Shown: positions 53,301 to 64,000 of the stretch, piece after piece
Numbering within the stretch: position 1 is the first letter of the stretch
Layout of the letters: the number at the start of each line of letters is the position of its first letter
From: Pratylenchus scribneri
Taxonomy: Eukaryota > Nematoda > Chromadorea > Rhabditida > Pratylenchidae
DNA: 64,000 bases
Direction of reading: 5' to 3'
Assembly (NCBI GenBank): GCA_030063045.1
Contig: JAQSEB010000057.1
Location: 924,861-988,860, forward strand
The notes under the pieces: model-generated
What the model was told of the DNA's origin: nothing
The model's database searches: none
What the model saw: only the letters and a program-made list of their open reading frames with translations
Translations under genes and position numbers: made by a program

Positions 53301-56300
53301 TCATCCATATTGATTTTTTATGAATTTTTGAATATATTATATCCATATATGGGGTATATAAGGGGTTTGAAACATTTTATGGCCTAGGTTTTGAACTTTT
53401 TGGAATTTTTTTAATTCCATCGTATTCTCCATCTAATTCTACAGGCGAACGTCAATTTATTTTTATTAAATTCATCCATATTGATTTTTTATGAATTTCT
53501 AAAAAATGGCCCCAAATTCAATTATGCCTAGGGAAAATTAGACATTTTCTGGGCTAGGATTTGAATTTTTTGAAATTCTCTTAATGGAATCATATTCTCC
53601 ATTAAAAAATACAGTACTATATTTTTTATTTTATTAATATACACCCATATTGATTTTTTATGAATTTTTGAATATATTATATCCATATATGGGGTATTTA
53701 AGGGGTTTGAAACATTTTATGGCCTAGGTTTTGAACTTTTTGGAATTTTTTTAATTCCATCGTATTCTCCATCTAATTCTACAGGCGAACGTCAATTTAT
53801 TTTTATTAAATTCATCCATATTGATTTTTTATGAATTTTTGAATATATTATATCCATATATGGGGTATTTAAGGGGTTTGAAACATTTTATGGCCTAGGT
53901 TTTGAACTTTTTGAAATTTTTTTAATTCCATCGTATTCTCCATCTAATTCTACAGGCGAACGTCAATTTATTTTTATTAAATTCATCCATATTGATTTTT
54001 TATGAATTTTTGAATATATTATATCCATATATGGGGTATATAAGGGGTTTGAAACATTTTATGGCCTAGGTTTTGAACTTTTTGGAATTTTTTTAATTCC
54101 ATCGTATTCTCCATCTAATTCTACAGGCGAACGTCAATTTATTTTTATTAAATTCATCCATATTGATTTTTTATGAATTTTTGAATATATTATATCCATA
54201 TATGGGGTATATAAGGGGTTTGAAACATTTTATAGACTAGGTTTTGAACTTTTTGGAATTTTTTTAATTCCATCGTATTCTCCATCTAATTCTACAGGCG
54301 AACGTCAATTTATTTTTATTAAATTCATCCATATTGATTTTTTATGAATTTCTAAAAAATGGCCCCAAATTCAATTATGCCTAGGGAAAATTAGACATTT
54401 TCTGGGCTAGGATTTGAATTTTTTGAAATTCTTTTAATAGAATCATATTCCCCATCAAAAAATACAGTACTATATTTTTTATTTTATTAAATTCATCCAT
54501 ATTGATTTTTATGAATTTTTGAATATATTATATCCATATATGGGGTATATAAGAGGTTTGAAACATTTTATGGCCTAGGTTTTGAACTTTTTGGAATTTT
54601 TTTAATTCCATCGTATTCTCCATCTAATTCTACAGGCGAACGTCAATTTATTTTTATTAAATTCATCCATATTGATTTTTATGAATTTTTGAATATATTA
54701 TATCCATATATGGGGTATATAAGGGGTTTGAAACATTTTATGGCCTAGGTTTTGAACTTTTTGGAATTTTTTTAATTCCATCGTATTCTCCATCTAATTC
54801 TACAGGCGAACGTCAATTTATTTTTATTAAATTCATCCATATTGATTTTTTATGAATTTTTGAATATATTATATCCATATATGGGGTATATAAGGGGTTT
54901 GAAACATTTTATGGCCTAGGTTTTGAACTTTTTGGAATTTTTTTAATTCCATCGTATTCTCCATCTAATTCTACAGGCGAACGTCAATTTATTTTTATTA
55001 AATTCATCCATATTGATTTTTATGAATTTTTGAATATATTATATCCATAAATGGGGTATTTAAGGGGTTTGAAACATTTTATGGCCTAGGTTTTGAACTT
55101 TTTGGAATTTTTTTAATTCCATCGTATTCTCCATCTAATTCTACAGGCGAACGTCAATTTATTTTTATTAAATTCATCCATATTGATTTTTTATGAATTT
55201 GTGAATATATTATATCCATATATGGGGTATTTAAGGGGTTTGAAACATTTTATGGCCTAGGTTTTGAACTTTTTGGAATTTTTTTTATTCCATTGTATTC
55301 TCCATCTAATTCTACAGGCGAACATCAATTTATTTTTATTAAATTCATCCATATTGATTTTTTATGAATTTGTGAATATATTATATCCATATATGGGGTA
55401 TTTAAGGGGTTTGAAACATTTTATGGCCTAGGTTTTGAACTTTTTGGAATTTTTTTAATTCCATCGTATTCTCCATCTAATTCTACAGGCGAACGTCAAT
55501 TTATTTTTATTAAATTCATCCATATTGATTTTTTATGAATTTTTGAATATATTATATCCATATATGGGGTATTTAAGGGGTTTGAAACATTTTATGGCCT
55601 AGGTTTTGAACTTTTTGGAATTTTTTTTATTCCATTGTATTCTCCATCTAATTCTACAGGCGAACGTCAATTTATTTTTATTAAATTCATCCATATTGAT
55701 TTTTTATGAATTTTTGAATATATTATATGCATATATGGGGTATTTAAGGGGTTTGAAACATTTTATGGCCTAGGTTTTGAACTTTTTGGAATTTTTTTAA
55801 TTCCATCGTATTCTCCATCTAATTCTACAGGCGAACGTCAATTTATTTTTATTAAATTCATCCATATTGATTTTTTATGAATTTTTGAATATATTATATC
55901 CATATATGGGGTATTTAAGGGGTTTGAAACATTTTATGGCCTAGGTTTTGAACTTTTTGGAATTTTTTTAATTCCATCGTATTCTCCATCTAATTCTACA
56001 GGCGAACGTCAATTTATTTTTATTAAATTCATCCATATTGATTTTTTATGAATTTTTGAATATATTATATCCATATATGGGGTATATAAGGGGTTTGAAA
56101 CATTTTATGGCCTAGGTTTTGAACTTTTTGGAATTTTTTTAATTCCATCGTATTCTCCATCTCATTCTACAGGCGAACGTCAATTTATTTTTATTAAATT
56201 CATCCATATTGATTTTTTATGAATTTCTAAAAAATGGCCCCAAATTCAATTATGCCTAGGGAATATTAGACATTTTCTGGGCTAGGATTTGAATTTTTTG

Positions 56301-57000
56301 AAATTCTCTTAATGGAATCATATTCTCCATTAAAAAATACAGTACTATATTTTTTATTTTATTAATATACACCCATATTGATTTTTTATGAATTTTTGAA
56401 TATATTATATCCATATATGGGGTATTTAAGGGGTTTGAAACATTTTATGGCCTAGGTTTTGAACTTTTTGGAATTTTTTTAATTCCATCGTATTCTCCAT
56501 CTAATTCTACAGGCGAACGTCAATTTATTTTTATTAAATTCATCCATATTGATTTTTTATGAATTTTTGAATATATTATATCCATATATGGAGTATTTAA
56601 GGGGTTTGAAACATTTTATGGCCTAGGTTTTGAACTTTTTGGAATTTTTTTAATTCCATCGTATTCTCCATCTAATTCTACAGGCGAACGTCAATTTATT
56701 TTTATTAAATTCATCCATATTGATTTTTTATGAATTTCTAAAAAATGGCCCCAAATTCAATTATGCCTAGGGAAAATTAGACATTTTCTGGGCTAGGATT
56801 TGAATTTTTTGAAATTCTCTTAATGGAATCATATTCTCCATTAAAAAATACAGTACTATATTTTTTATTTTATTAATATACATTCATATTGATTTTTTAT
56901 GAATTTTTGAATATATTATATCCATATATGGGGTATTTAAGGGGTTTGAAACATTTTATGGCCTAGGTTTTGAACTTTTTGGAATTTTTTTAATTCCATC
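47400..57000. repeat. Higher-order repeat with period about 3,070 bp (about 18 monomers)
   Basis: Marker variants repeat: TTCCTTCG at 47797 and 50864 (3,067), the ATATATCATATATGG truncation near 48053 and 51121, the B-to-A fusion at 51411 and 54481 (3,070), and GTATATAAGAGG at 51475 and 54545 (3,070). The first GTATATAAGAGG at 48241 is 3,234 away, one monomer more. Confidence 0.8.
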
Positions 57001-60000
57001 GTATTCTCCATCTAATTCTACAGGCGAACGTCAATTTATTTTTATTAAATTCATCCATATTGATTTTTTATGAATTTTTGAATATATTATATCCATATAT
57101 GGGGTATATAAGGGGTTTGAAACATTTTATGGCCTAGGTTTTGAACTTTTTGGAATTTTTTTTATTTTATGTATTCTCCATCTAATTCGACAGGCGAACG
57201 TCAATTTATTTTTATTAAATTCATCCATATTGATTTTTTATGAATTTCTAAAAAATGGCCCCAAATTCAATTATGCCTAGGGAAAATTAGACATTTTCTG
57301 GGCTAGGATTTGAATTTTTTGAAATTCTCTTAATGGAATCATATTCTCCATTAAAAAATACAGTACTATATTTTTTATTTTATTAATATACATTCATATT
57401 GATTTTTTATGAATTTTTGAATATATTATATCCATATATGGGGTATTTAAGGGGTTTGAAACATTTTATGGCCTAGGTTTTGAACTTTTTGGAATTTTTT
57501 TAATTCCATCGTATTCTCCATCTAATTCTACAGGCGAACGTCAATTTATTTTTATTAAATTCATCCATATTGATTTTTTATGAATTTTTGAATATATTAT
57601 ATCCATATATGGGGTATTTAAGGGGTTTGAAACATTTTATGGCCTAGGTTTTGAACTTTTTGGAATTTTTTTAATTCCATCGTATTCTCCATCTAATTCT
57701 ACAGGCGAACGTCAATTTATTTTTATTAAATTCATCCATATTGATTTTTTATGAATTTTTGAATATATTATATCCATATATGGAGTATTTAAGGGGTTTG
57801 AAACATTTTATGGCCTAGGTTTTGAACTTTTTGGAATTTTTTTAATTCCATCGTATTCTCCATCTAATTCTACAGGCGAACGTCAATTTATTTTTATTAA
57901 ATTCATCCATATTGATTTTTTATGAATTTCTAAAAAATGGCCCCAAATTCAATTATGCCTAGGGAAAATTAGACATTTTCTGGGCTAGGATTTGAATTTT
58001 TTGAAATTCTCTTAATGGAATCATATTCTCCATTAAAAAATACAGTACTATATTTTTTATTTTATTAATATACATTCATATTGATTTTTTATGAATTTTT
58101 GAATATATTATATCCATATATGGGGTATTTAGGGGTTTGAAACATTTTATGGCCTAGGTTTTGAACTTTTTGGAATTTTTTTAATTCCATCGTATTCTCC
58201 ATCTAATTCTACAGGCGAACGTCAATTTATTTTTATTAAATTCATCCATATTGATTTTTTATGAATTTTTGAATATATTATATCCATATATGGGGTATAT
58301 AAGGGGTTTGAAACATTTTATGGCCTAGGTTTTGAACTTTTTGGAATTTTTTTTATTTTATTGTATTCTCCATCTAATTCGACAGGCGAACGTCAATTTA
58401 TTTTTATTAAATTCATCCATATTGATTTTTTATGAATTTCTAAAAAATGGCCCCAAATTCAATTATGCCTAGGGAAAATTAGACATTTTCTGGGCTAGGA
58501 TTTGAATTTTTTGAAATTCTCTTAATGGAATCATATTCTCCATTAAAAAATACAGTACTATATTTTTTATTTTATTAATATACATTCATATTGATTTTTT
58601 ATGAATTTTTGAATATATTATATCCATATATGGGGTATTTAAGGGGTTTGAAACATTTTATGGCCTAGGTTTTGAACTTTTTGGAATTTTTTTAATTCCA
58701 TCGTATTCTCCATCTAATTCTACAGGCGAACGTCAATTTATTTTTATTAAATTCATCCATATTGATTTTTTATGAATTTTTGAATATATTATATCCATAT
58801 ATGGGGTATTTAAGGGGTTTGAAACATTTTATGGCCTAGGTTTTGAACTTTTTGGAATTTTTTTAATTCCATCGTATTCTCCATCTAATTCTACAGGCGA
58901 ACGTCAATTTATTTTTATTAAATTCATCCATATTGATTTTTTATGAATTTTTGAATATATTATATCCATATATGGGGTATATAAGGGGTTTGAAACATTT
59001 TATGGCCTAGGTTTTGAACTTTTTGGAATTTTTTTAATTCCATCGTATTCTCCATCTAATTCTACAGGCGAGCGTCAATTTATTTTTATTAAATTCATCC
59101 ATATTGATTTTTTATGAATTTCTAAAAAATGGCCCCAAATTCAATTATGCCTAGGGAAAATTAGACATTTTCTGGGCTAGGATTTGAATTTTTTGAAATT
59201 CTTTTAATAGAATCATATTCCCCATCAAAAAATACAGTACTATATTTTTTATTTTATTAATATACACTCATATTGATTTTTTATGAATTTGTGAATATAT
59301 TATATCCATATATGGGGTATTTAAGGGGTTTGAAACATTTTATGGCCTAGGTTTTGAACTTTTTGGAATTTTTTTAATTCCATCGTATTCTCCATCTAAT
59401 TCTACAGGCGAACGTCAATTTATTTTTATTAAATTCATCCATATTGATTTTTTATGAATTTTTGAATATATTATATCCATATATGGGGTATATAAGGGGT
59501 TTGAAACATTTTATGGCCTAGGTTTTGAACTTTTTGGAATTTTTTTTATTCCATTGTATTCTCCATCTAATTCTACAGGCGAGCGTCAATTTATTTTTAT
59601 TAAATTCATCCATATTGATTTTTTATGAATTTCTAAAAAATGGCCCCAAATTCAATTATGCCTAGGGAAAATTAGACATTTTCTGGGCTAGGATTTGAAT
59701 TTTTTGAAATTCTCTTAATGGAATCATATTCCCCATCAAAAAATACAGTACTATATTTTTTATTTTATTAATATACACTCATATTGATTTTTTATGAATT
59801 TGTGAATATATTATATCCATATATGGAGTATTTAAGGGGTTTGAAACATTTTATGGCCTAGGTTTTGAACTTTTTGGAATTTTTTTAATTCCATCGTATT
59901 CTCCATCTAATTCTACAGGCGAACGTCAATTTATTTTTATTAAATTCATCCATATTGATTTTTATGAATTTTTGAATATATTATATCCATATATGGGGTA

Positions 60001-62156
60001 TATAAGGGGTTTGAAACATTTTATGGACTAGGTTTTGAACTTTTTGGAATTTTTTTTATTTTATTGTATTCTCCATCTAATTCTACAGGCGAACGTCAAT
60101 TTATTTTTATTAAATTCATCCATATTGATTTTTTATGAATTTCTAAAAAATGGCCCCAAATTCAATTATGCCTAGGGAAAATTAGACATTTTCTGGGCTA
60201 GGATTTGAATTTTTTGAAATTCTCTTAATGGAATCATATTCTCCATTAAAAAATACAGTACTATATTTTTTATTTTATTAATATACATTCATATTGATTT
60301 TTTATGAATTTGTGAATATATTATATCCATATATGGGGTATTTAAGGGGTTTGAAACATTTTATGGCCTAGGTTTTGAACTTTTTGGAATTTTTTTAATT
60401 CCATCGTATTCTCCATCTAATTCTACAGGCGAACGTCAATTTATTTTTATTAAATTCATCCATATTGATTTTTTATGAATTTCTAAAAAATGGCCCCAAA
60501 TTCAATTATGCCTAGGGAAAATTAGACATTTTCTGGGCTAGGATTTGAATTTTTTGAAATTCTCTTAATGGAATCATATTCTCCATTAAAAAATACAGTA
60601 CTATATTTTTTATTTTATTAATATACACTCATATTGATTTTTTATGAATTTTTGAATATATTATATCCATATATGGGGTATTTAAGGGGTTTGAAACATT
60701 TTATGGCCTAGGTTTTGAACTTTTTGAAATTTTTTTAATTCCATCGTATTCTCCATCTAATTCTACAGGCGAACGTCAATTTATTTTTATTAAATTCATC
60801 CATATTGATTTTTTATGAATTTGTGAATATATTATATCCATATATGGGGTATTTAAGGGGTTTGAAACATTTTATGGCCTAGGTTTTGAACTTTTTGGAA
60901 TTTTTTTAATTCCATCGTATTCTCCATCTAATTCTACAGGCGAACGTCAATTTATTTTTATTAAATTCATCCATATTGATTTTTTATGAATTTTTGAATA
61001 TATTATATCCATATATGGAGTATTTAAGGGGTTTGAAACATTTTATGGCCTAGGTTTTGAACTTTTTGGAATTTTTTTAATTCCATCGTATTCTCCATCT
61101 AATTCTACAGGCGAACGTCAATTTATTTTTATTAAATTCATCCATATTGATTTTTATGAATTTGTGAATATATTATATCCATATATGGGGTATTTAAGGG
61201 GTTTGAAACATTTTATGGCCTAGGTTTTGAACTTTTTGGAATTTTTTTAATTCCATCGTATTCTCCATCTAATTCTACAGGCGAACGTCAATTTATTTTT
61301 ATTAAATTCATCCATATTGATTTTTATGAATTTGTGAATATATTATATCCATATATGGGGTATTTAAGGGGTTTGAAACATTTTATGGCCTAGGTTTTGA
61401 ACTTTTTGGAATTTTTTTAATTCCATCGTATTCTCCATCTAATTCTACAGGCGAACGTCAATTTATTTTTATTAAATTCATCCATATTGATTTTTTATGA
61501 ATTTCTAAAAAATGGCCCCAAATTCAATTATGCCTAGGGAAAATTAGACATTTTCTGGGCTAGGATTTGAATTTTTTGAAATTCTCTTAATGGAATCATA
61601 TTCTCCATTAAAAAATACAGTACTATATTTTTTATTTTATTAATATACACTCATATTGATTTTTTATGAATTTTTGAATATATTATATCCATATATGGGG
61701 TATTTAAGGGGTTTGAAACATTTTATGGCCTAGGTTTTGAACTTTTTGGAATTTTTTTAATTCCATCGTATTCTCCATCTAATTCTACAGGCGAACGTCA
61801 ATTTATTTTTATTAAATTCATCCATATTGATTTTTTATGAATTTGTGAATATATTATATCCATATATGGGGTATTTAAGGGGTTTGAAACATTTTATGGC
61901 CTAGGTTTTGAACTTTTTGGAATTTTTTTAATTCCATCGTATTCTCCATCTAATTCTACAGGCGAACGTCAATTTATTTTTATTAAATTCATCCATATTG
62001 ATTTTTTATGAATTTCTAAAAAATGGCCCCAAATTCAATTATGCCTAGGGAAAATTAGACATTTTCTGGGCTAGGATTTGAATTTTTTGAAATTCTCTTA
62101 ATGGAATCATATTCTCCATTAAAAAATACAGTACTATATTTTTTATTTTATTAATA

Positions 62157-62358
62157 TATGTTGCAGCTAATTTGCGGAATTAGCTAATCCCGGGACTAGC
62201 TAGCTAAAATGCGGAATCCGCGTTTTAGCTAGCCGGCCTAGCTAATCCTGGGAATAGCTAGCTAAAACACGGATTCCGCATTCTAGCTAGCTAATCCTGG
62301 GAATAGCTGACCCAGGCCAGCTAATTCCGGGAATTCGCAGCTAAGTTAGCTAATATTG
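62157..62358. repeat. AGCTA-rich palindromic block at the right edge of the satellite
   Basis: It starts exactly where the satellite stops, after TTTATTAATATAT. At 62199-62233 GCTAGCTAAAA and TTTTAGCTAGC flank a GCGGAATCCGC centre, an almost perfect palindrome. A second, less perfect copy lies at about 62257-62293. Further TAGCTAATCC(C/T)GGGA units surround them. Confidence 0.85.
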
Positions 62359-62574
62359 GAGAAATTGAAATAAATTTAATAAAAAATAAATAATTTAATT
62401 AAAAATCGAATTTTTTAATTCGGACATTTAATAATGAATAAATCAATATTTTTAAAATTCAAAAATAATTTTCCATTATCCCAAACAATTATTTACATCG
62501 AATGTCATTTCTATTTTTATAATTTATTTTACAAACTCGAAATAATAAATTATTAATTAAATCCTCTAGAAATT

Positions 62575-62805
62575 ATGGAAGCAAAATTCGAATCAAAAAT
62601 TGAGAATTTACCTATTATTTCCCGCGAAGAATATGCCACAAAATTACAACGATTAATTCAACTGGAAAATGATCATTCTATCAAGAAAGCAAAGAGCGAT
62701 TATCGATTGCTGGACAAATTTGACATTTTGGAATTGAATGTGGAAGGAGTCAGGGTGCAAAAACTGATCAAAAAAGGCACGGAATTACGCTTTGTTTGCA
62801 AAGAG
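62575..62805 (+). CDS. KRBA2/SCAND3-like integrase gene, exon 1
   Basis: ATG at 62575, 77 codons, donor GTTTTT, phase 0. It reads MEAKFESKIENLPIISREEY onward and then SDYRLLDKFDIL, resembling the N-terminal part of KRBA2-type proteins (KRAB-A domain-containing protein 2 and its transposon relatives). This part precedes the integrase zinc finger. Confidence 0.8.
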
Positions 62806-62847
62806 GTTTTTTAATTTTTGTTTATTATTAAATATTTAAAAATTAAG

Positions 62848-63066
62848 GACATTTTCGCAGTGATAGACCGGGTTCACGAGGAATTGGGACACAGCGGACG
62901 AATAAAAATGTACTATCGACTGGCAGAAACATATGCAAATATAACTCAAGAGATTATTAGCGCATATTTGTCTTTATGCGAAACATGCCAATTGAAAAAA
63001 CCTGCAGTGCGCAAAGGAATTGTCACGAAGCCGATTGTATCATCCGCAATGAATTCCAGATGCCAG
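62848..63066 (+). CDS. KRBA2/SCAND3-like integrase gene, exon 2 (zinc-binding domain)
   Basis: Separated from exon 1 by a 42-bp intron. It encodes the integrase HHCC finger: H87-x4-H92 (VHEELGHSGR), 28 residues, then C121-x2-C124 (LCETCQ). KGIVTKPIVSSAMNSRCQ follows, strongly typical of the KRBA2 family. Phase 0 at both ends. Confidence 0.9.
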
Positions 63067-63116
63067 GTTTATTTAATTAATTAAAAATTCTTATTAATGA
63101 AATAATAATTGTTAAG

Positions 63117-63326
63117 GCTGACTTGATTGACTTTCAGTCCGAACCTGACGGCCCCTTCAAATATGTGCTCTCCTACCAAGACCACCTCACAAAATTCTGC
63201 ATGATTCGGCCGCTGAAATCAAAAACGGCTGAAGAAGTGGCAATGCAATTGGTCGACATCTTTTCAATTTTGGGGGCGCCGGTTCTGCTGCACACCGACA
63301 ACGGGCGCGAATTTACAGCAAGCAGG
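63117..63326 (+). CDS. KRBA2/SCAND3-like integrase gene, exon 3 (catalytic core, first part)
   Basis: It reads ADLIDFQSEPDGPFKYVLSY onward with QDHLTKFCMIRPLKSK. The first catalytic Asp is at about residue 152 and the second at D211 (LLHTDNGREF). This is the rve integrase core fold. Phase 0. Confidence 0.92.
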
Positions 63327-63373
63327 GTTAAATTTATTAATTAAAATGATTAAATTTTATTTTTAAAAATTAG

Positions 63374-63578
63374 GTCATCGAAGAAATCCACAATTTATGG
63401 CCAAATTGCAAGATGGTGCATGGCTCTGCCCGCCATTCACAATCACAAGGATCAATTGAGCGCCTGAACCAAGAAATCCGCAAAATGCTGGCCTGCTGGA
63501 AAAAGGACAACCATACGACAAAATGGAGTGAAGGCCTGCGATTTGTCCAATGGCAAATCAATTCTCGTCTGCATGAAG
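63374..63578 (+). CDS. KRBA2/SCAND3-like integrase gene, exon 4 (catalytic core, second part)
   Basis: It begins VIEEIHNLWP and contains HSQSQGSIERLNQEI, with the catalytic Glu at about residue 249, 37 residues after D211. TTKWSEGLRFVQWQINSR is typical of the family. The full DDE triad is therefore present. It ends in phase 1. Confidence 0.92.
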
Positions 63579-63620
63579 GTTTTATTTTTGATTAATTATT
63601 TTTTAATATAAAATATTCAG

Positions 63621-63841
63621 GAATAGGTCGATCACCATACAAGGCCATGTTCGGAAGTGAGGCAAAACTGGGCATTCAAAAAGCAAATTTGCCGGAAGAT
63701 GTCAATGAATTAATCCACAACGAGGAGCAATTGAAAATGGCATTGAATGAAGACATTGATGAGGCGGAAGAGGCACAAACAATCGAAGAAATTGATGATG
63801 CGGAAGAGGCGGATGAAAATAATCCATCTTCATCAAATGAG
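63621..63841 (+). CDS. KRBA2/SCAND3-like integrase gene, exon 5
   Basis: Acceptor TATTCAG, phase 1 in. It reads GRSPYKAMFGSEAKLGIQ, the end of the integrase core, then a strongly acidic stretch rich in Glu, Asp and Ala with an EEIDDAEEADENN-like composition. Donor GTTTTA, phase 0. Confidence 0.88.
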
Positions 63842-63932
63842 GTTTTAATTTTATTAATCATATTAAAATTAATCCAAATAATTAAAATAATTAATTAAAT
63901 GATGAAAATTTTGTTGATAATTTTCAATTAAG

Positions 63933-64000
63933 GTTTTGTGCGTGGTGTGTGGAAAGAAAGCAGGCGCCCACAAATGCAGAAAATGCCAGAAAACATGCCA
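63933..64000 (+). CDS. KRBA2/SCAND3-like integrase gene, exon 6 (partial, runs off the window)
   Basis: It reads VLCVVCGKKAGAHKCRKCQK and onward, a Cys-rich finger (C-x2-C...H-x2-C-x2-C) as found C-terminally in KRBA2/SCAND3-type integrase proteins. The window ends inside this exon. Confidence 0.85.

Larger units (their letters stand above)
24126..62157. repeat. Satellite DNA array, 38 kb, two monomer families (A 171 bp, B 169 bp)
   Basis: Head-to-tail monomers fill the interval, about 220-225 in all. Type A contains TATATCCATATATGGGGTAT, GGCCTAGGTTTTGAACTTTT and ACAGGCGAACGTCAATTTAT; successive copies at 34682, 34853, 35024 and 35195 are exactly 171 bp apart. Type B contains AATGGCCCCAAATTCAATTA and TTCTGGGCTAGGATTTGAAT; copies at 24797, 24966, 25135 and 25304 are 169 bp apart. 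A and B share a CTAGG(A)TTTTGAA core, a TATTCTCCAT block and an ATTGATTTTTTATGAATTT end, so they descend from one monomer. About 50 B copies were counted by hand. No reading frame of 60 codons or more was found in the array. Confidence 0.99.

Noticed and set aside
24126..62157. A CRISPR array as an explanation of the regular repeats
   Set aside because: The monomers are contiguous with no short repeat and unique-spacer pattern, and the context is eukaryotic.
24126..62157. Hidden genes or transposon insertions within the satellite
   Set aside because: Every part read as A or B monomer or a hybrid. No frame of 60 codons or more and no foreign insert was seen.

Overview
The window looks like AT-rich nuclear DNA of a nematode; this assignment is inferred. 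Introns are tiny and AT-rich (several of about 40-50 bp) and end in short TTTTAG or TTTCAG-like acceptors. The other pointers are a BEL/Pao retroelement, many small foldback repeats and an intron-bearing KRBA2-like integrase gene. No prokaryotic features, rRNA genes or CRISPR arrays were seen.

Layout. Positions 1-1472 are a gene-poor flank with a 342-bp foldback repeat. Positions 1478-12525 hold a complete BEL/Pao LTR retrotransposon on the minus strand. It has two 447-bp LTRs that read as identical by eye, a 5-bp target duplication AATAT, a primer-binding-site candidate, a polypurine tract and one uninterrupted 3345-codon reading frame. That frame encodes gag, protease, reverse transcriptase, RNase H and integrase, followed by two regions not standard for BEL. 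The first is a full-looking Cid1/GLD-2/TUTase-type RNA nucleotidyltransferase domain. The second is an env-like glycoprotein with a K-V-R-R cleavage-like site and a C-terminal membrane anchor. The nucleotidyltransferase inside an apparently young LTR element is the most striking item in the window.

Positions 12.5-15.7 kb contain two blocks of a 34-bp minisatellite, a broken carboxylesterase (type B) fragment and a shortened tRNA-like sequence. Positions 16.06-22.97 kb hold a plus-strand multi-exon gene of unknown family. From the third recognised exon onward nearly all its splice phases fit; it carries two apparent lesions, and its last recognised exon ends in a donor site with no partner in view. 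A further stranded exon lies at about 23.7 kb.

Positions 24.1-62.16 kb (38 kb, about 60% of the window) are one satellite array. It is built from two related monomers, type A (171 bp) and type B (169 bp), arranged in several higher-order duplications (about 2.03, 3.07 and 8.02 kb). Each edge of the array carries a different GC-richer, dyad-rich foldback block. From 62,575 to the right edge, a plus-strand gene with six recognised exons encodes a KRBA2/SCAND3-like integrase with an HHCC finger, the DDE triad and the start of a C-terminal Cys-rich finger. It runs off the window.
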